From positions 1,860,001 through 1,924,000 of the forward strand of contig NC_134943.1 of the NCBI RefSeq assembly GCF_051020765.1: a DNA stretch of 64,000 nucleotides, read 5' to 3'. Position 1 is the stretch's first letter. Each line of letters opens with the position of its first letter. Shown here piece by piece: positions 36,701-49,500 of this stretch. The notes under the pieces were generated by a model. That model saw only the letters and a program-made list of their open reading frames with translations. It did not search any database and was not told where the DNA came from. Source of the DNA: Lasioglossum baleicum (Eukaryota > Arthropoda > Insecta > Hymenoptera > Halictidae). The position numbers and the translations under genes were made by a program.

Positions 36701-39700
36701 ACCTGCTATGCAAATGACAAGGGATGCATTGATACCGTCGCATCACCCTGCAATCTTTAAAGCAATGCCGAACCTGTGGTATAAAATAGCAAAGAATTAT
36801 AATCTTATTCCAAAAGATTTTCTATGTTCTTTCAATAGCGAGATAAAAAAAATGCTGGTACAAAATTTTAAACCCGTTACTAGTTACGAAAATGCTTTAA
36901 CGAAAGTGGTATCAATTGTTCCAGATATTATATTGCCCACAATAGTATCAAATGTTACGAATAAACTTGATGATTCAGAGATTTTAAGAGTCACTAAAGA
37001 TGAATATTTTACATACCTGACTCCAGAAGGAGAGTTGTATGATAAAAGTGTATTACCAGCGAATGATGAGAATGATATCCTTAATTCGATGAATATGAAA
37101 AGAGAAAGTAAAGCATATTCATTTAAAGAACAGCAGGAAGAGCTTCAACTTAGGCGAGAACTGTATGAACAAAAGAAGAAAGAAGGAAAGATAAAAGAAC
37201 CAAAACTAACACCTAAACAAGAAGAACTTATTAAATCACAAATGACAAAAGAAACAGCGATTCGTATAAAACTAACTGAATTAAAATGTCGAATCGATAA
37301 TACTGTATCATTGGTTATGTGCGCAGTTAATGGAAATGGACAAGAACTTTCGTTTTACTTGAAAGATCTTCTGCCACCAATTTTGAAAAATTTGGGATCA
37401 CCATTAGCTGCTCCAGCAATGTCTGAACTATATATTTGTTTGAAAAATATAGTGAAGATTAGCAATAATCCAGTGTTAGGTGTTCTGGTATCGCATATTA
37501 CATTGCGACAGTTACAACCACAGTGCGATCTAGATCCAGCTTGGGAAGAAGAAAACCTTGATACTGCAGTAAAGAGAACATTAAATCTTTTACATACAAC
37601 CACGATAAAACAAAAGAAATTATTTACAGCTCCTGCTTTTTGTTATATCTTTCCATTCATAAAGAAAACTCTGTTAACTTATAAAGACGACAGTATGATT
37701 GTGCAAGGACTACAAATAATACAGGAACATGCTAAACAAAGAGGAGATTCGTCAGATACAAGGGATATGAGGCATCCTCGATTACTTCCACGCAAACACA
37801 TGTTCGACTTACTAATAGAATTGATGGAAATAACAATTGGAAGAGTACAGACTCATGCCGTTGCAACTTTGTTAGATGTTGCTCAATCTGGTAGTGGTCA
37901 ACCAGGCACTGCATTAGCTACTAGCGAAGATATAGATTCCTTAATCGGAGCTTTACAAAATTCTTTATCTACGACAAGAGATGCAGCCCTGAGAGCTTTA
38001 ACTGTTGTGAGACATGCTTTTCCATCTCAAAAAGAAGAACCTGTACAAGCACTTCATCTTATTAGAAGAATATGGATCGCCAGGTTTGACGTTTGCGATG
38101 AAAATAAAGTTTTGGCTAATGAGCTATGGTACTCGGCAGAGTTAGTAGCGCATGCAGATATTCTTGTTAACGAACTGATTCAAGACATAGCACATCCTGT
38201 AGAACCTATACAACAAGCTGCTGCTTGTGCTTTGGCACAGTGTTTGTCTAGTGTCCCCAATCTGGTACCAACAACTTTGGATAAATTATTGCAGCTTTAT
38301 CAAGATAAATTAGCTATGATTCCACCGAAATTAAATGATTTTGGTCGCGTGGTTGAACAGCCTATCGATACTTGGGGACCACGACGAGGTGTAGCACTTG
38401 CATTGGCTCAATTAGCATCTCTTCTTACTGCTGAAACAGTACTAAAACTTGTGCAATTCTTTGTTTCGACCGGCTTGGGCGATAGAAATCAGGCTGTTCG
38501 CACTGAAATGTTGACTGCTGCTGTAGCTGTTGTTGATCTTCATGGCAAAGCAAATATAACTTCTTTATTGCCTATTTTTGAAGAGTTCATGGACAAAGCT
38601 CCAAAAATTGGGAGTTTCGATTCGATCAAACAGTCAGTTGTTATTCTTATGGGATCACTAGCAAGACACTTGGACAAAGATGATCCACGTATTAAACCTA
38701 TAGTCATGCGATTGATCGCAGCTCTTTCCACCCCGTCTCAACAAGTTCAAGAAGCTGTGGCCAATTGTCTACCACATCTTGTACCTTCTATCAAGGAAGA
38801 TGCTCCGAAAATTGTGGACAATTTAATGGATCAGCTATTAAAATCAGACAAATATGGTGAACGTAAAGGCGCAGCTTATGGTTTAGCAGGTATAATCAAG
38901 GGTATGGGAATACTCGCGCTAAAACAGCTCGATATTATGACCACATTAACTAATGCCATTCAGGATAAAAAAAACTATAGACATCGAGAAGGAGCGTTGT
39001 TCGCATTTGAAATGTTGTGTACAATGCTTGGCAGATTATTCGAACCATATATTGTTCATGTATTACCACACTTGTTGCTATGCTTCGGGGATTCGAGTCA
39101 GTACGTTAGAGCTGCCACTGATGACACAGCTCGAGTGGTTATGAGTAAACTATCTGCACATGGAGTGAAACTTGTTCTACCCAGTTTATTAGCAGCATTG
39201 GAGGAAGACTCGTGGAGGACCAAAACTGGTGAGTGATTTACAATAATTTATAATGTTCAATATTGCAACCAGTAATTATTGAAAATATAAAATTCTCGAC
39301 TGTCCCAACCCGAACCATTTTCGGATTCTCGCACACCTCTACTTTTATCATTAATGTGTCAGTTAAAGTCTAAAAGTCACATGATTTCTTATTCTTTAAG
39401 GATCGGTCGAACTACTGGGTGCAATGGCATATTGTGCGCCAAAGCAATTAAGTAGTTGTTTACCAAGTATAGTTCCAAAGCTCATTGAGGTTCTTAGTGA
39501 TTCGCACACTAAAGTTCAAGAAGCTGGTGCAGAAGCTTTGAAAGTAATTGGAAGTGTGATCCGTAACCCAGAGATTCAAGCTATTGTACCAGTTTTGTTG
39601 AAAGCTTTACAGGATCCCTCGCACAAAACAGCAACTTGCCTACAGACTCTATTAGACACGCAATTTGTGCATTTCATTGATGCTCCATCATTGGCTCTTA

Positions 39701-42700
39701 TAATGCCTGTGGTCCAGAGAGCATTTTTAGATCGTTCTACAGAAACAAGGAAAATGGCTGCTCAAATTATTGGGAATATGTACTCGTTAACTGATCAGAA
39801 AGATTTAACACCATATCTGCCGACGATCATTCCTGGTTTGAAAACGAGTTTATTAGATCCTGTGCCAGAAGTGCGAAGTGTTTCTGCAAGAGCATTAGGT
39901 GCTATGGTACGGGGAATGGGAGAATCCAGCTTTGAAGATTTACTTCCTTGGTTGATGCAAACACTCACATCTGAAACAAGTAGCGTAGATCGGTCAGGTG
40001 CCGCACAGGGTCTTTCGGAAGTCGTAAGAGGACTTGGTGTTGAAAAGCTTCACAAACTAATGCCCGAGATTATTAGCACTGCAGAAAGAACGGACATAGC
40101 TCCTCACGTAAAAGATGGTTACATCATGATGTTTATTTATATGCCAAGCGCGTTTACAACAGAATTCACACCTTACATCGGACAGATCATTAATCCTATT
40201 TTAAAAGCTCTGGCTGATGAAAACGAATATGTACGTGAGACTGCTCTTAGAGCAGGTCAGCGTATTGTTACCCTTTATGCCGACTCCGCAATTATGTTAC
40301 TGTTACCAGAACTAGAGAAGGGACTTTTCGATGATAATTGGCGTATTAGGTATTCGTCGGTGCAATTACTTGGAGACTTATTATACCGAATTTCTGGTGT
40401 TTCCGGTAAAATGTCAACGGAAACAGCCAGCGAGGATGATAATTTTGGAACGGAGCAATCGCATTATGCTATTATCAACGCGCTTGGTGCGGAAAGGCGA
40501 AATCGTGTTTTGGCCGGATTATACATGGGCAGATCAGATGTTGCATTGATGGTACGTCAAGCAGCTCTGCACGTATGGAAGGTCGTTGTCACGAATACTC
40601 CAAGAACGTTGAGAGAAATATTGCCAACACTGTTCACACTCCTGCTTGGTTGTTTGGCTAGTACGAGTTACGATAAAAGACAAGTAGCAGCGCGAACTTT
40701 AGGAGATCTTGTTAGAAAATTAGGTGAAAGGGTATTGCCAGAGATTATACCTATCTTGGAGAAGGGTCTTCAAAGTGATCAAGCTGATCAACGCCAAGGT
40801 GTATGTATTGGATTATCCGAAATTATGGCAAGCAAAAATAAAGATATGGTGTTAACTTTTGTCATCAGCTTGGTGCCAACAGTGAGGTGACTAATTTTCA
40901 CGTACAAATTTCCATTTCTCAATGATTAAATAGAAATTAACAAAATGTGATTCATTTTAGAAAAGCATTATGCGATCCATTGCCGGAAGTTCGACAAGCA
41001 GCGGCAAAAACATTTGATGGTCTGCACTCAACAGTAGGTGTTAGAGCATTAGACGATATATTACCAGCGATGTTAACGCAATTGAATTCGCCGGATCCCG
41101 CAGAAGCAGAAAATACGTTGGACGGTTTGCGCCAAGTGATGGCGATCAAATCCCGAGTTGTTCTGCCGTATTTAGTACCTCAATTAACTACTCCTCCCGT
41201 GAATACAAAAGCATTATCAATTTTGGCAAGTGTTGCGGGTGAAGCGTTGACGAGGTTTCTTCACAAAATCCTACCAGCTTTATTAACTGCTCTCTCAAGT
41301 GCTCAAGGAACACCAAATGAAGTTCAGGAGTTAGAATATTGTCAAGCAGTTGTTTTATCTGTTACTGACGAGGTTGGTGTTCGGACAGTTATGGATCAAC
41401 TTATGGAAGCTACTAGAGCAGAAGATCTATCCAGACGACGAAGTGCAGCCGCTTTACTGTGCGCTTTCTGCCGGGATACTCGCGCAGATTATAGTCAGTA
41501 TGTTCCTCAGTTATTACGAGGACTTATTCACTTATTTACAGATGACGATAAGGATGTACTGCAAATGAGTTGGGAAGCACTTACGGCCGTTACTAAGGTG
41601 AGTATTTTCCTCATTGAATTATTTTTAAATCTATTTCTTAGTTAATATAATCACTTTTATAACTCTCTACGTGTCCGCTTTCAGACGCTGACATCCGAGC
41701 AACAGATAGCGCACGTACAAGACATCAGACAAGCTGTTCGCTTTGCAGTGTCAGATTTAAAGGGGCAAGAATTATTGCCTGGATTTTGTTTACCGAAGGG
41801 AATTACACCAATTCTTCCAATATTCAGGGAAGCTATATTAAATGGTCTACCGGAAGCGAAAGAGCAAGCAGCCCAAGGACTAGGGGAAGTTATAAAATTA
41901 ACCAGCGCATCGGCACTACAACCCAGCGTGGTGCACATCACTGGGCCATTAATTCGAATTCTAGGAGATCGTTTCAACTGGAGCGTGAAAGCAGCTGTTT
42001 TGGAAACGCTTGCGATTTTACTTGGCAAGGTAAGTTAATTAAATGATATTAGAATAGATAAAAACATGAATAATTTATACGATTTTTTATGTAGGTCGGA
42101 GTGATGTTAAAACAATTTTTGCCACAATTGCAAACCACATTCTTGAGAGCATTAAACGATAGTAACCGGCAAGTGAGGTTGAAAGCTGCTTATGCCCTTA
42201 GCAATCTTATTGTAATCCATACGCGCGTCGATCCGTTGTTCACCGAACTTCATACTGGCATTAAAACTGGTGATGATCCGGCTATTAGGTGAGCGAATTT
42301 AATACTGTTTACATTATTTTGTCAAATAATGATTAACTTTATTAATCTTAAAATATATGATTCAGGGAAACAATGTTACAAGCCTTGCGAGGTGTACTGA
42401 CACCTGCTGGTGATAAAATGACAGAACCAATGAAGAAACAAGTGTATGCAACTTTAACTAGCATGCTTGGTCATTCTGAAGACGTTACTAGGAATGCTGT
42501 AGCTGGTTGTTTTGGAGCGTTGTTACGGTGGCTCAGTCCAGACCAACTTGCACTCGCATTTAATGACCACTTGTTATGTAAGTTTCTTACATATTTAGTA
42601 AAATTTATAATGAATACATTTATAAATTATGTTGAATTTTTCGATACAAACAATTTTTAAAAAATGGTATGCATTTGCAAATATCTTTTACGTTGATACA

Positions 42701-43726
42701 TTTTTGTTAAAATTTGTATGTTTTATGAACTGTAAGTCAGAATTTTTAATTTAATGTTTAAATTGTAGGTAACGACACTAGTGTTGACTGGATGCTTCGG
42801 CATGGACGTTCTGCAGCGTTATTCGTTGCATTAAAAGAAGCGCCAACAACATTATATAATAGTAAAGAGAAGGATCGTGTATGTGCAGTTATACTTTCGT
42901 ATTTAGCAGCGGATCGAGTGCAAATAGTTATGAATGGCGTACGCGCTTGCGGTTACTTGTTTCAATATCTTATGAATGAAGCGCAATCTGTACCTCAACA
43001 AATCTTGTCTCCGTTTGTGAGGGTAAGATGATTTAACAAAATTTTTAAACGATAAATTTGTGCATTGCTCACTGTTCAAGGTTTTGAGTGTAAGCTGTAT
43101 TCTTTTGGAAATATATTCGCGACTGAATGAGAAAGCGATAACGATAACTGATAACACCTAAACAGTGAGAATTGTGTGTAATCAAACGATAAAAGACTTG
43201 AATCTCTGGTTATATTTGCAAAATCTTTTTTTTCTGAATTATTAATTAATTTTCATGAAATCTTTTTAGTCTATGAACAATAACAGCAATGATGTAAAAC
43301 AATTACTGGCTAGAGTTTGTATTCATCTGGCTCGTAATATATCTCCTGAAAAGATGTCACCAGAATTACTTAAATCACTCTTGCCAATGTTGGTGAATGG
43401 AACAAAAGAGAAAAATGGTTACGTGAAAGCCAACAGCGAACTTGCTCTCATAGCAGTGCTGCGGCTGAGGCAAGGTGAAGAAGAACACTTGGTAAGTGGG
43501 ATCTTTATAACGTATTATAACATGAAGAAGTCATTTTGAAATATGAAAACTTGAGAATCGTGTCGTTTTTAATAACTTATGAGAATATATTTTGCAGCGT
43601 TGTATGACATTTTTGGATGCTGGAGCAAGGGAATCCCTGTCGGACGTAGTCAGTAAAGTATTACGCAAAGTTCTTTCTCAGCCTGAGTGCAAAATGGAAG
43701 AATTAGATGATACTTTACTTACGTGA
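33721..43726 (+). CDS. GCN1: GCN1, ribosome-bound activator of the eIF2-alpha kinase GCN2
   Basis: Thirteen exons in phase: 33721-33735, 33815-33917, 34683-34878, 34999-35338, 35415-39228, 39401-40886, 40961-41597, 41685-42029, 42095-42288, 42366-42577, 42769-43022, 43270-43491, 43598-43726; 2648 aa (human 2671). The protein is HEAT repeats throughout. Exon 6 covers the eEF3-like block (for example LLGAMAYCAPKQLSSCLP and VQEAGAEALKVIG), which binds ribosomes. The part just after it corresponds to the region that contacts the GCN2 RWD domain. GCN1 senses collided or starved ribosomes and activates the integrated stress response. The first coding exon is only five codons (MADVE), supported by a GTGAGT donor and a good acceptor at 33814. 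One exon of 3.8 kb carries almost half the protein. Polyadenylation signals lie at about 43840 and 44296. Confidence 0.97.
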
Positions 43727-46515
43727 GAGATATTGTACGTCCTGGGGCTCATTACAAGCTGCATCCCAACTAATAATCGTACTATCCATCATTATTCAAT
43801 CGATTTTTATAAAGAGACTTACTGTTCGTGTACTAGTTCCTTAATAAAACAGTTAGATCAGTCAACATTGTATCTCGATAATCAATTAAATAATGTAAAA
43901 TGTAACAATCAATCAGTGGAATTTATGTTACTTATACTAAGGTGTCCCGTATACCAAATAATTCGATTGATAACTGTAGATATTTCTGTTCAAAATAGTT
44001 TTTATGGCCGTCGTATTAATAATACTATTATTTATAATTTGATTATCATTGTACGAAAGTTGTCTCGAGGAAAGCCTATGTTTGTAAGCGAAACAATAGA
44101 AAGTGATAATGCAAAGCGTATCCACAAAAGTAAACCAAACAATAGTAGCGATGCACATTTACGACACATTCTCTTCCGATGTGGTGATCTCTTTTGGTAT
44201 CTGCAGCACATATTACGGTGGAAAATAAATGATTTTGTTCACATGGATATTCGAAAATCTTTCATCAGAATTACATGGTTGTTCCATTTTCTATAATAAA
44301 AGAGAAAACATAAATGTTAATCATTTCAAATAAATGGGCGATCCGAGCAAAATGTTTACTTGCTATCAAAGATTCTACTAGTGCCACGCTCTATCGTCGT
44401 GCGTACACGACGCATCGTCTTGTATTGTAGTTATATACATCAGCATATAGTTTATATTTTAGAATTACGAATAGAGATTGTTGAGTCGGCTTAAGCCGTT
44501 TCATATTGACGCGATACTTCTAGATCCGTGGTCAAAGCGTCTGCGACTTCAATTGTACTTTGTTTTCAATACGAAACTATAGTTCACTTTATAATTTGTT
44601 CAATCACTGCTCATGATTTGTGAACGCGCGTATTGTGTGTACATACATATTTCCTATTCTACGTTATAATTTAGTGAAGAAAAATGAATGCACTTTGTAC
44701 TTTTGTATGTAAGATTCTGAAAGCCGGATAAACATGTGCTCCCATGACCTCCAGTCAAGTCTTTGTACTCTTGTTTCCTAAATATTTCTTTATTTAGTCA
44801 AACAAGGATCTCTTAAAAATACTGTTTAATTGATTGAACATCAAAGGATAAATAAATATATGAATGGTAACAAATATCTAACACACGCAACGCACCTTTC
44901 ATTGTTGACTGAACAATATTATCACGACTAAAATACAAGTTTATTCTTTAAGTATCCGAAGACCATATACTGCAATTTGCTAACAATGTACTTTATAAGG
45001 TTTCGTATAAAATGCAAACAGACGATGATGGACAAGAAGTAATGCGTAACTATTGTACTCTAGGTGAATGAAATTACATCTTGTAAGCGATTTAGTCGGA
45101 TTGTGTCGTTTTTCCTCTCGTGCCCCGGGATCTTCAGGGAATAATGTGTCGGGCTATACATGCAAAGGAGGGTGAAATAATGCTGCATAAATTATTATAT
45201 ACTGATGTGTCGTGGATTCGCTCGTTTCGAAAACAAAAACTTCGTTACTGCTCGCTTAAGACTGAACCGTTCCATCCGCGGCTATAACGAGAGCCAACTG
45301 CCACAAAATTTTTTACTTTTCCGAGGTTTCTTATCTCTGCTTGTTGTGAAATTTAATGTTTTCATAATGTTTTACCAATGGAAATTTTTAGTAATTATTT
45401 AGTAAAATTTGATTTATTTTCGTTAGTTCAAGAACATAATCAGCATTAGATATCTGAAGATTGAAGAGCGCATTCGGGTCTTATAGGGTTGCTTTTTAAT
45501 TTCCATCATTTTGCTTTTACAAGTATTCTGCTTTTTACGTACAATAATTTATTAGTTCATCAGATATGAAATAATAATTTCACTTAGGCACGATAGTTTT
45601 CATTACTTTTGATTCTCCACTATACCACCTTGTGAAAGATTTGTAGATTTGTTTGATATATGGAATATCAAGCAATCGAAAGGTATGGTGGGTACAATAT
45701 AATTGTCATTCACTTTAGTTCGTAAAGTGAAAATACAAGAGAATTCAGAAAATAAACGTATCATAAATATGTATTATATATGCATATGTATGATTTCAAG
45801 ATATATTCATAAATTATATTTCCGGTCTTCTGGATCATCTGAAAGCAAAAGAGTGGCTCAGCGTTTAAAATTTATTTATTGCATTTGAGTAATACATTTA
45901 TATTTGTTGATTATGTATACATGAATGTATGTAATATAAATAGAATAATGCGTTAAAAAAATAAGTATGTTTATTCTCTTTTTTTACAGACGCAAACTAT
46001 ATTTCCAATAAGAATAACTATAATACGTTCTCCAAATTTAAAAAATTTGAAATCCCTAATTTAATTAGGGGTTTCAAATAAGTGAAAGACTGGCTCGAAT
46101 AAAACTATTTTTAAATGATTATTATTGAATGAGATAATGTTTCTGCTAAAATTTTAACTTTTAGGAATCAATGATTTTTACCATTGAAAATTCAAATTAT
46201 TTTTGTTATCTATATACATATAGTGTTGGCTGGAGTTTTTTAAACTCCAATTCGATGGAAAACTAATACTTTTAAATGATTTTAAATCGTTTTAATCAAT
46301 TCGTAATTTATCACTCTCCATTACATTCATTATCACGAATTTTGATTAATTAATTACGTCGATTCATGTCTGTATTGAATTGGGACACCAGAGTTTAAAT
46401 TAATACGACTCAAATGTTTCCCGATCATAATCCCTCACATACATCCCTGTGTTGTAGCCTTTATTTATTTTAGAATAAAATATTTCTGTTTTATACTTTG
46501 TAATTATATAAATTA
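43727..46515. other. GCN1 3-prime UTR and spacer
   Basis: The open frame at 43733-44296 begins inside the 3-prime UTR, has no motif and is not called. The rest is AT-rich, with AATAAA signals for GCN1 on the plus strand and TTTATT (minus-strand AATAAA) near 46460 for the convergent RSPH10B-like gene. No further gene was found. Confidence 0.55.
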
Positions 46516-49500
46516 TTAGTTTTCTAAAGATTCACTTTCATCTTCACCGTTTCCCCTTTGGATTTCGGCTTCTTTCCTTATACAAAGTATTTGTTTAGCT
46601 GCTTCTAGTATGATTTCATAAAATTCAAGGAACGATATCTGTAACAATTATAATTTCCATTTTGTAAAATTCGCAAAAGATCAAAGATATGAATTTAGTT
46701 TTATAGTTAGTGTATATATATATGTTATACACGAAGAATAATTATTTGTGACCATTATTAATTGTTTTGTATTGATTGAATTGTTAATTTACAATTAGAT
46801 AAACATAAAGTCATTGTTGCAATATTTATTCCTCAAAACCTATTGTTTTTGTCAGTAGAAAGTTCATGACAGTCATGATTAATTAATATTATGTGCACTA
46901 TAAATTATAAGTATGCAAAAAGCAATTGTTTGAATAATTAAAAATTATTTATTTATACCTTATAGTCCATGTTGATAATCAAGCCGTTATCAGGATCTTT
47001 AATACCAGGGCATACTAACGCCATGATTTCTAACATTTTCATAGCCCCTAATTCTTTGAATATTAACAGTCCGTCAGCTAATACAATGGAAACAAAGCAA
47101 TTGAATTATGACTCGATACATAATAAACATGGAGATTAATTTGCTGTGTATCTAAAAGTAAAATAAAATCTGTTCCAATCCCTTTAAGTGTTTGATTGTG
47201 TGATTATACTCATCCTATACAGGGTGGGCCCGAAATCGTAGTACAACCGAGCAGCGGGTGATTCTACATGCAAAAATAAGTCGAAAAAAAGGAATAATAT
47301 TTTTTCGTTTGGCAGCTTGTTTTCGAGAAAATCGAGTTTGAATATACGAATACATGTGCTATTGCATAGGAATCGTCTGACGCGTCTGACCATGATCAAC
47401 GAATTCTACTTTCTGCATACAGTGGAACGAATTAATATTCGAACGCTCTAGAAAAGACGATAACTTGTTTAATATTGTACTATACGATTTGAACTATTTT
47501 GGGGAAGCTAGAGCAATTAGTTTACTACAAGATGTGAAAAGAAATGTTTTCAAAAATTGCAATTGATCGGAATTGTAGAAAAAAGACTAATAAAGTTGCA
47601 TTTTATAACCTTTTTATGTGGACCTATATTGAAAATTTAATAAATACGTTTTTTAGATCTGTGTCAAACATATTCTGAAAATTTCATCAAAATCGGCCGA
47701 CGTTGCAATGAGCTACAAACGTTTAAAGATGATAAAAGTTGCAGATTTTCAGATTGTGGTTTCTTCCCCCATCAACCGATTTCGATGAAACTTTCACAGT
47801 GCATATAATTGACACGGTTGTAACTACGAATTCCGGACCACCCTATATGTATAAGTTAACAATAGTTAAGTACACATAAATGGATCTACGCGTTTATTTA
47901 ATAATAATCGTAATAAAAGTATGTGTAATACATACACTGGTTACTTCCGTACTGCTTCGTCGTACCCATTTTGTGATGGGGTAGTGGGAAAATGTCATTA
48001 CCTTTTAACAAGTAACTCACCCTTTCACCTATCGTCACAGCATTAACACCAACCGAAATGCATTTCGCCATTTCGTCACGCACGCAAGAAAAATGCTCTG
48101 AACCTACGTTATTCATTCATTTTAGTACACAAATATAATTTTCAGAACTAGACCTTAAGAAATGATCAGACACTGCATTAATATATATTCTGAGCAATTG
48201 TTCAGTAATAAAATCTACTGTAAAAAGCAACTCGTTTGATTTTTCCCACGTGTATTTATACGTATTACAGTAAATATTCGATGGACGCAAGGGTCTCGGG
48301 GACGCTCGTTTGCATAGTTCGTAGAGAGACACTATTTTGTTGTGCTTCAAAGACCGAGCCGAACGTAGAAAATTAAACCACTAAATACACTTGAAAGTAT
48401 ATCGTGTTTAGCGTCATTTTAATCAGAAAAATGCCACAAATAAGTTGGTGAAAGTCCCATAAAAAAATAATGAAAGATAATGAAGTTTTGCAAATAGATT
48501 AGTAGTGGTTCACACCGATATACCCGACCCAAGATCAGATTACGCGGTATGTTCACACTGTGTGCTCGGCGATGGAGGCAGCTTGAGTTTTATGGCCCTG
48601 CGGCGTTGCCCCGCAGTGAGGGGATATCTTTTTTGTATCTAACGTGTAACACCTTCTTGCGTCCATAGAATATTTACTGTAGCTACATTTTCAGAATATA
48701 TTATTAAATTAAATGAAACTAGGTAAATTAAATGAAATTAGGTAAAATTATGAAATATTCTTTTATTTAAAATTGTATAATACGATTAAATACTCTAATA
48801 AAAGAACAAATAGTTTTTACCTTTTGAAGTACATGTAGCTCGCAGAAAGTCTTTTGCCGAACATGGATGTCCAATAGTTTGATTCAGTTTGTATACGGAA
48901 CTCATAGGTAACAAATTTACATATTCACAACACAAGGTACCTGATGCAAAAGATTTTAATAATATATAATACGAACGTTATATTATTAAACCAGAGACTT
49001 CGAAGAACACACACGAATATGTATAAATATAATTTTTGATGATGTAATCATTAGAGATACTTTTTAACAAAGTATTTGTTTTATGAAAATTTATTATTAT
49101 TTAATATTAACATAATTTAATGAATATTTTATACATACCGACATGATTGTGAATGTGAGGGTAAACGTCGGTTTCCAAAAATTTGTGTAAACTGCCAGCC
49201 AGTTTTCCATTAATTTCCTGTGTTTCTGCATTATGCGATTTGCCGTACAAATGCCACGAAACTTCTAACAATGCATGTAAAAATTGCCATATTTCAATCG
49301 TTTCGAATGGATCATGTGGATCTTTCACGATTGTCGATTCATTTTTTGCTGCAATTAGGTATTTACATCAAAGTATTAGCAGAAATTTTTGTATAAGAAT
49401 GTCATACAAGTAATAATATGTTACAGTACAATAATTCATATATGATTTACCAATATAGTTATTAATTTGTATCAAGCTTAAGCCTTTCTCATTAATTTTA

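Noticed and set aside
43733..44296. 187-codon frame after GCN1
   Set aside because: It starts within the 3-prime UTR, has no domain, and polyadenylation signals lie inside and just after it.
45010..45069. 19-codon ATG frame (MQTDDDGQEV onward)
   Set aside because: Too short, no context or conserved feature.
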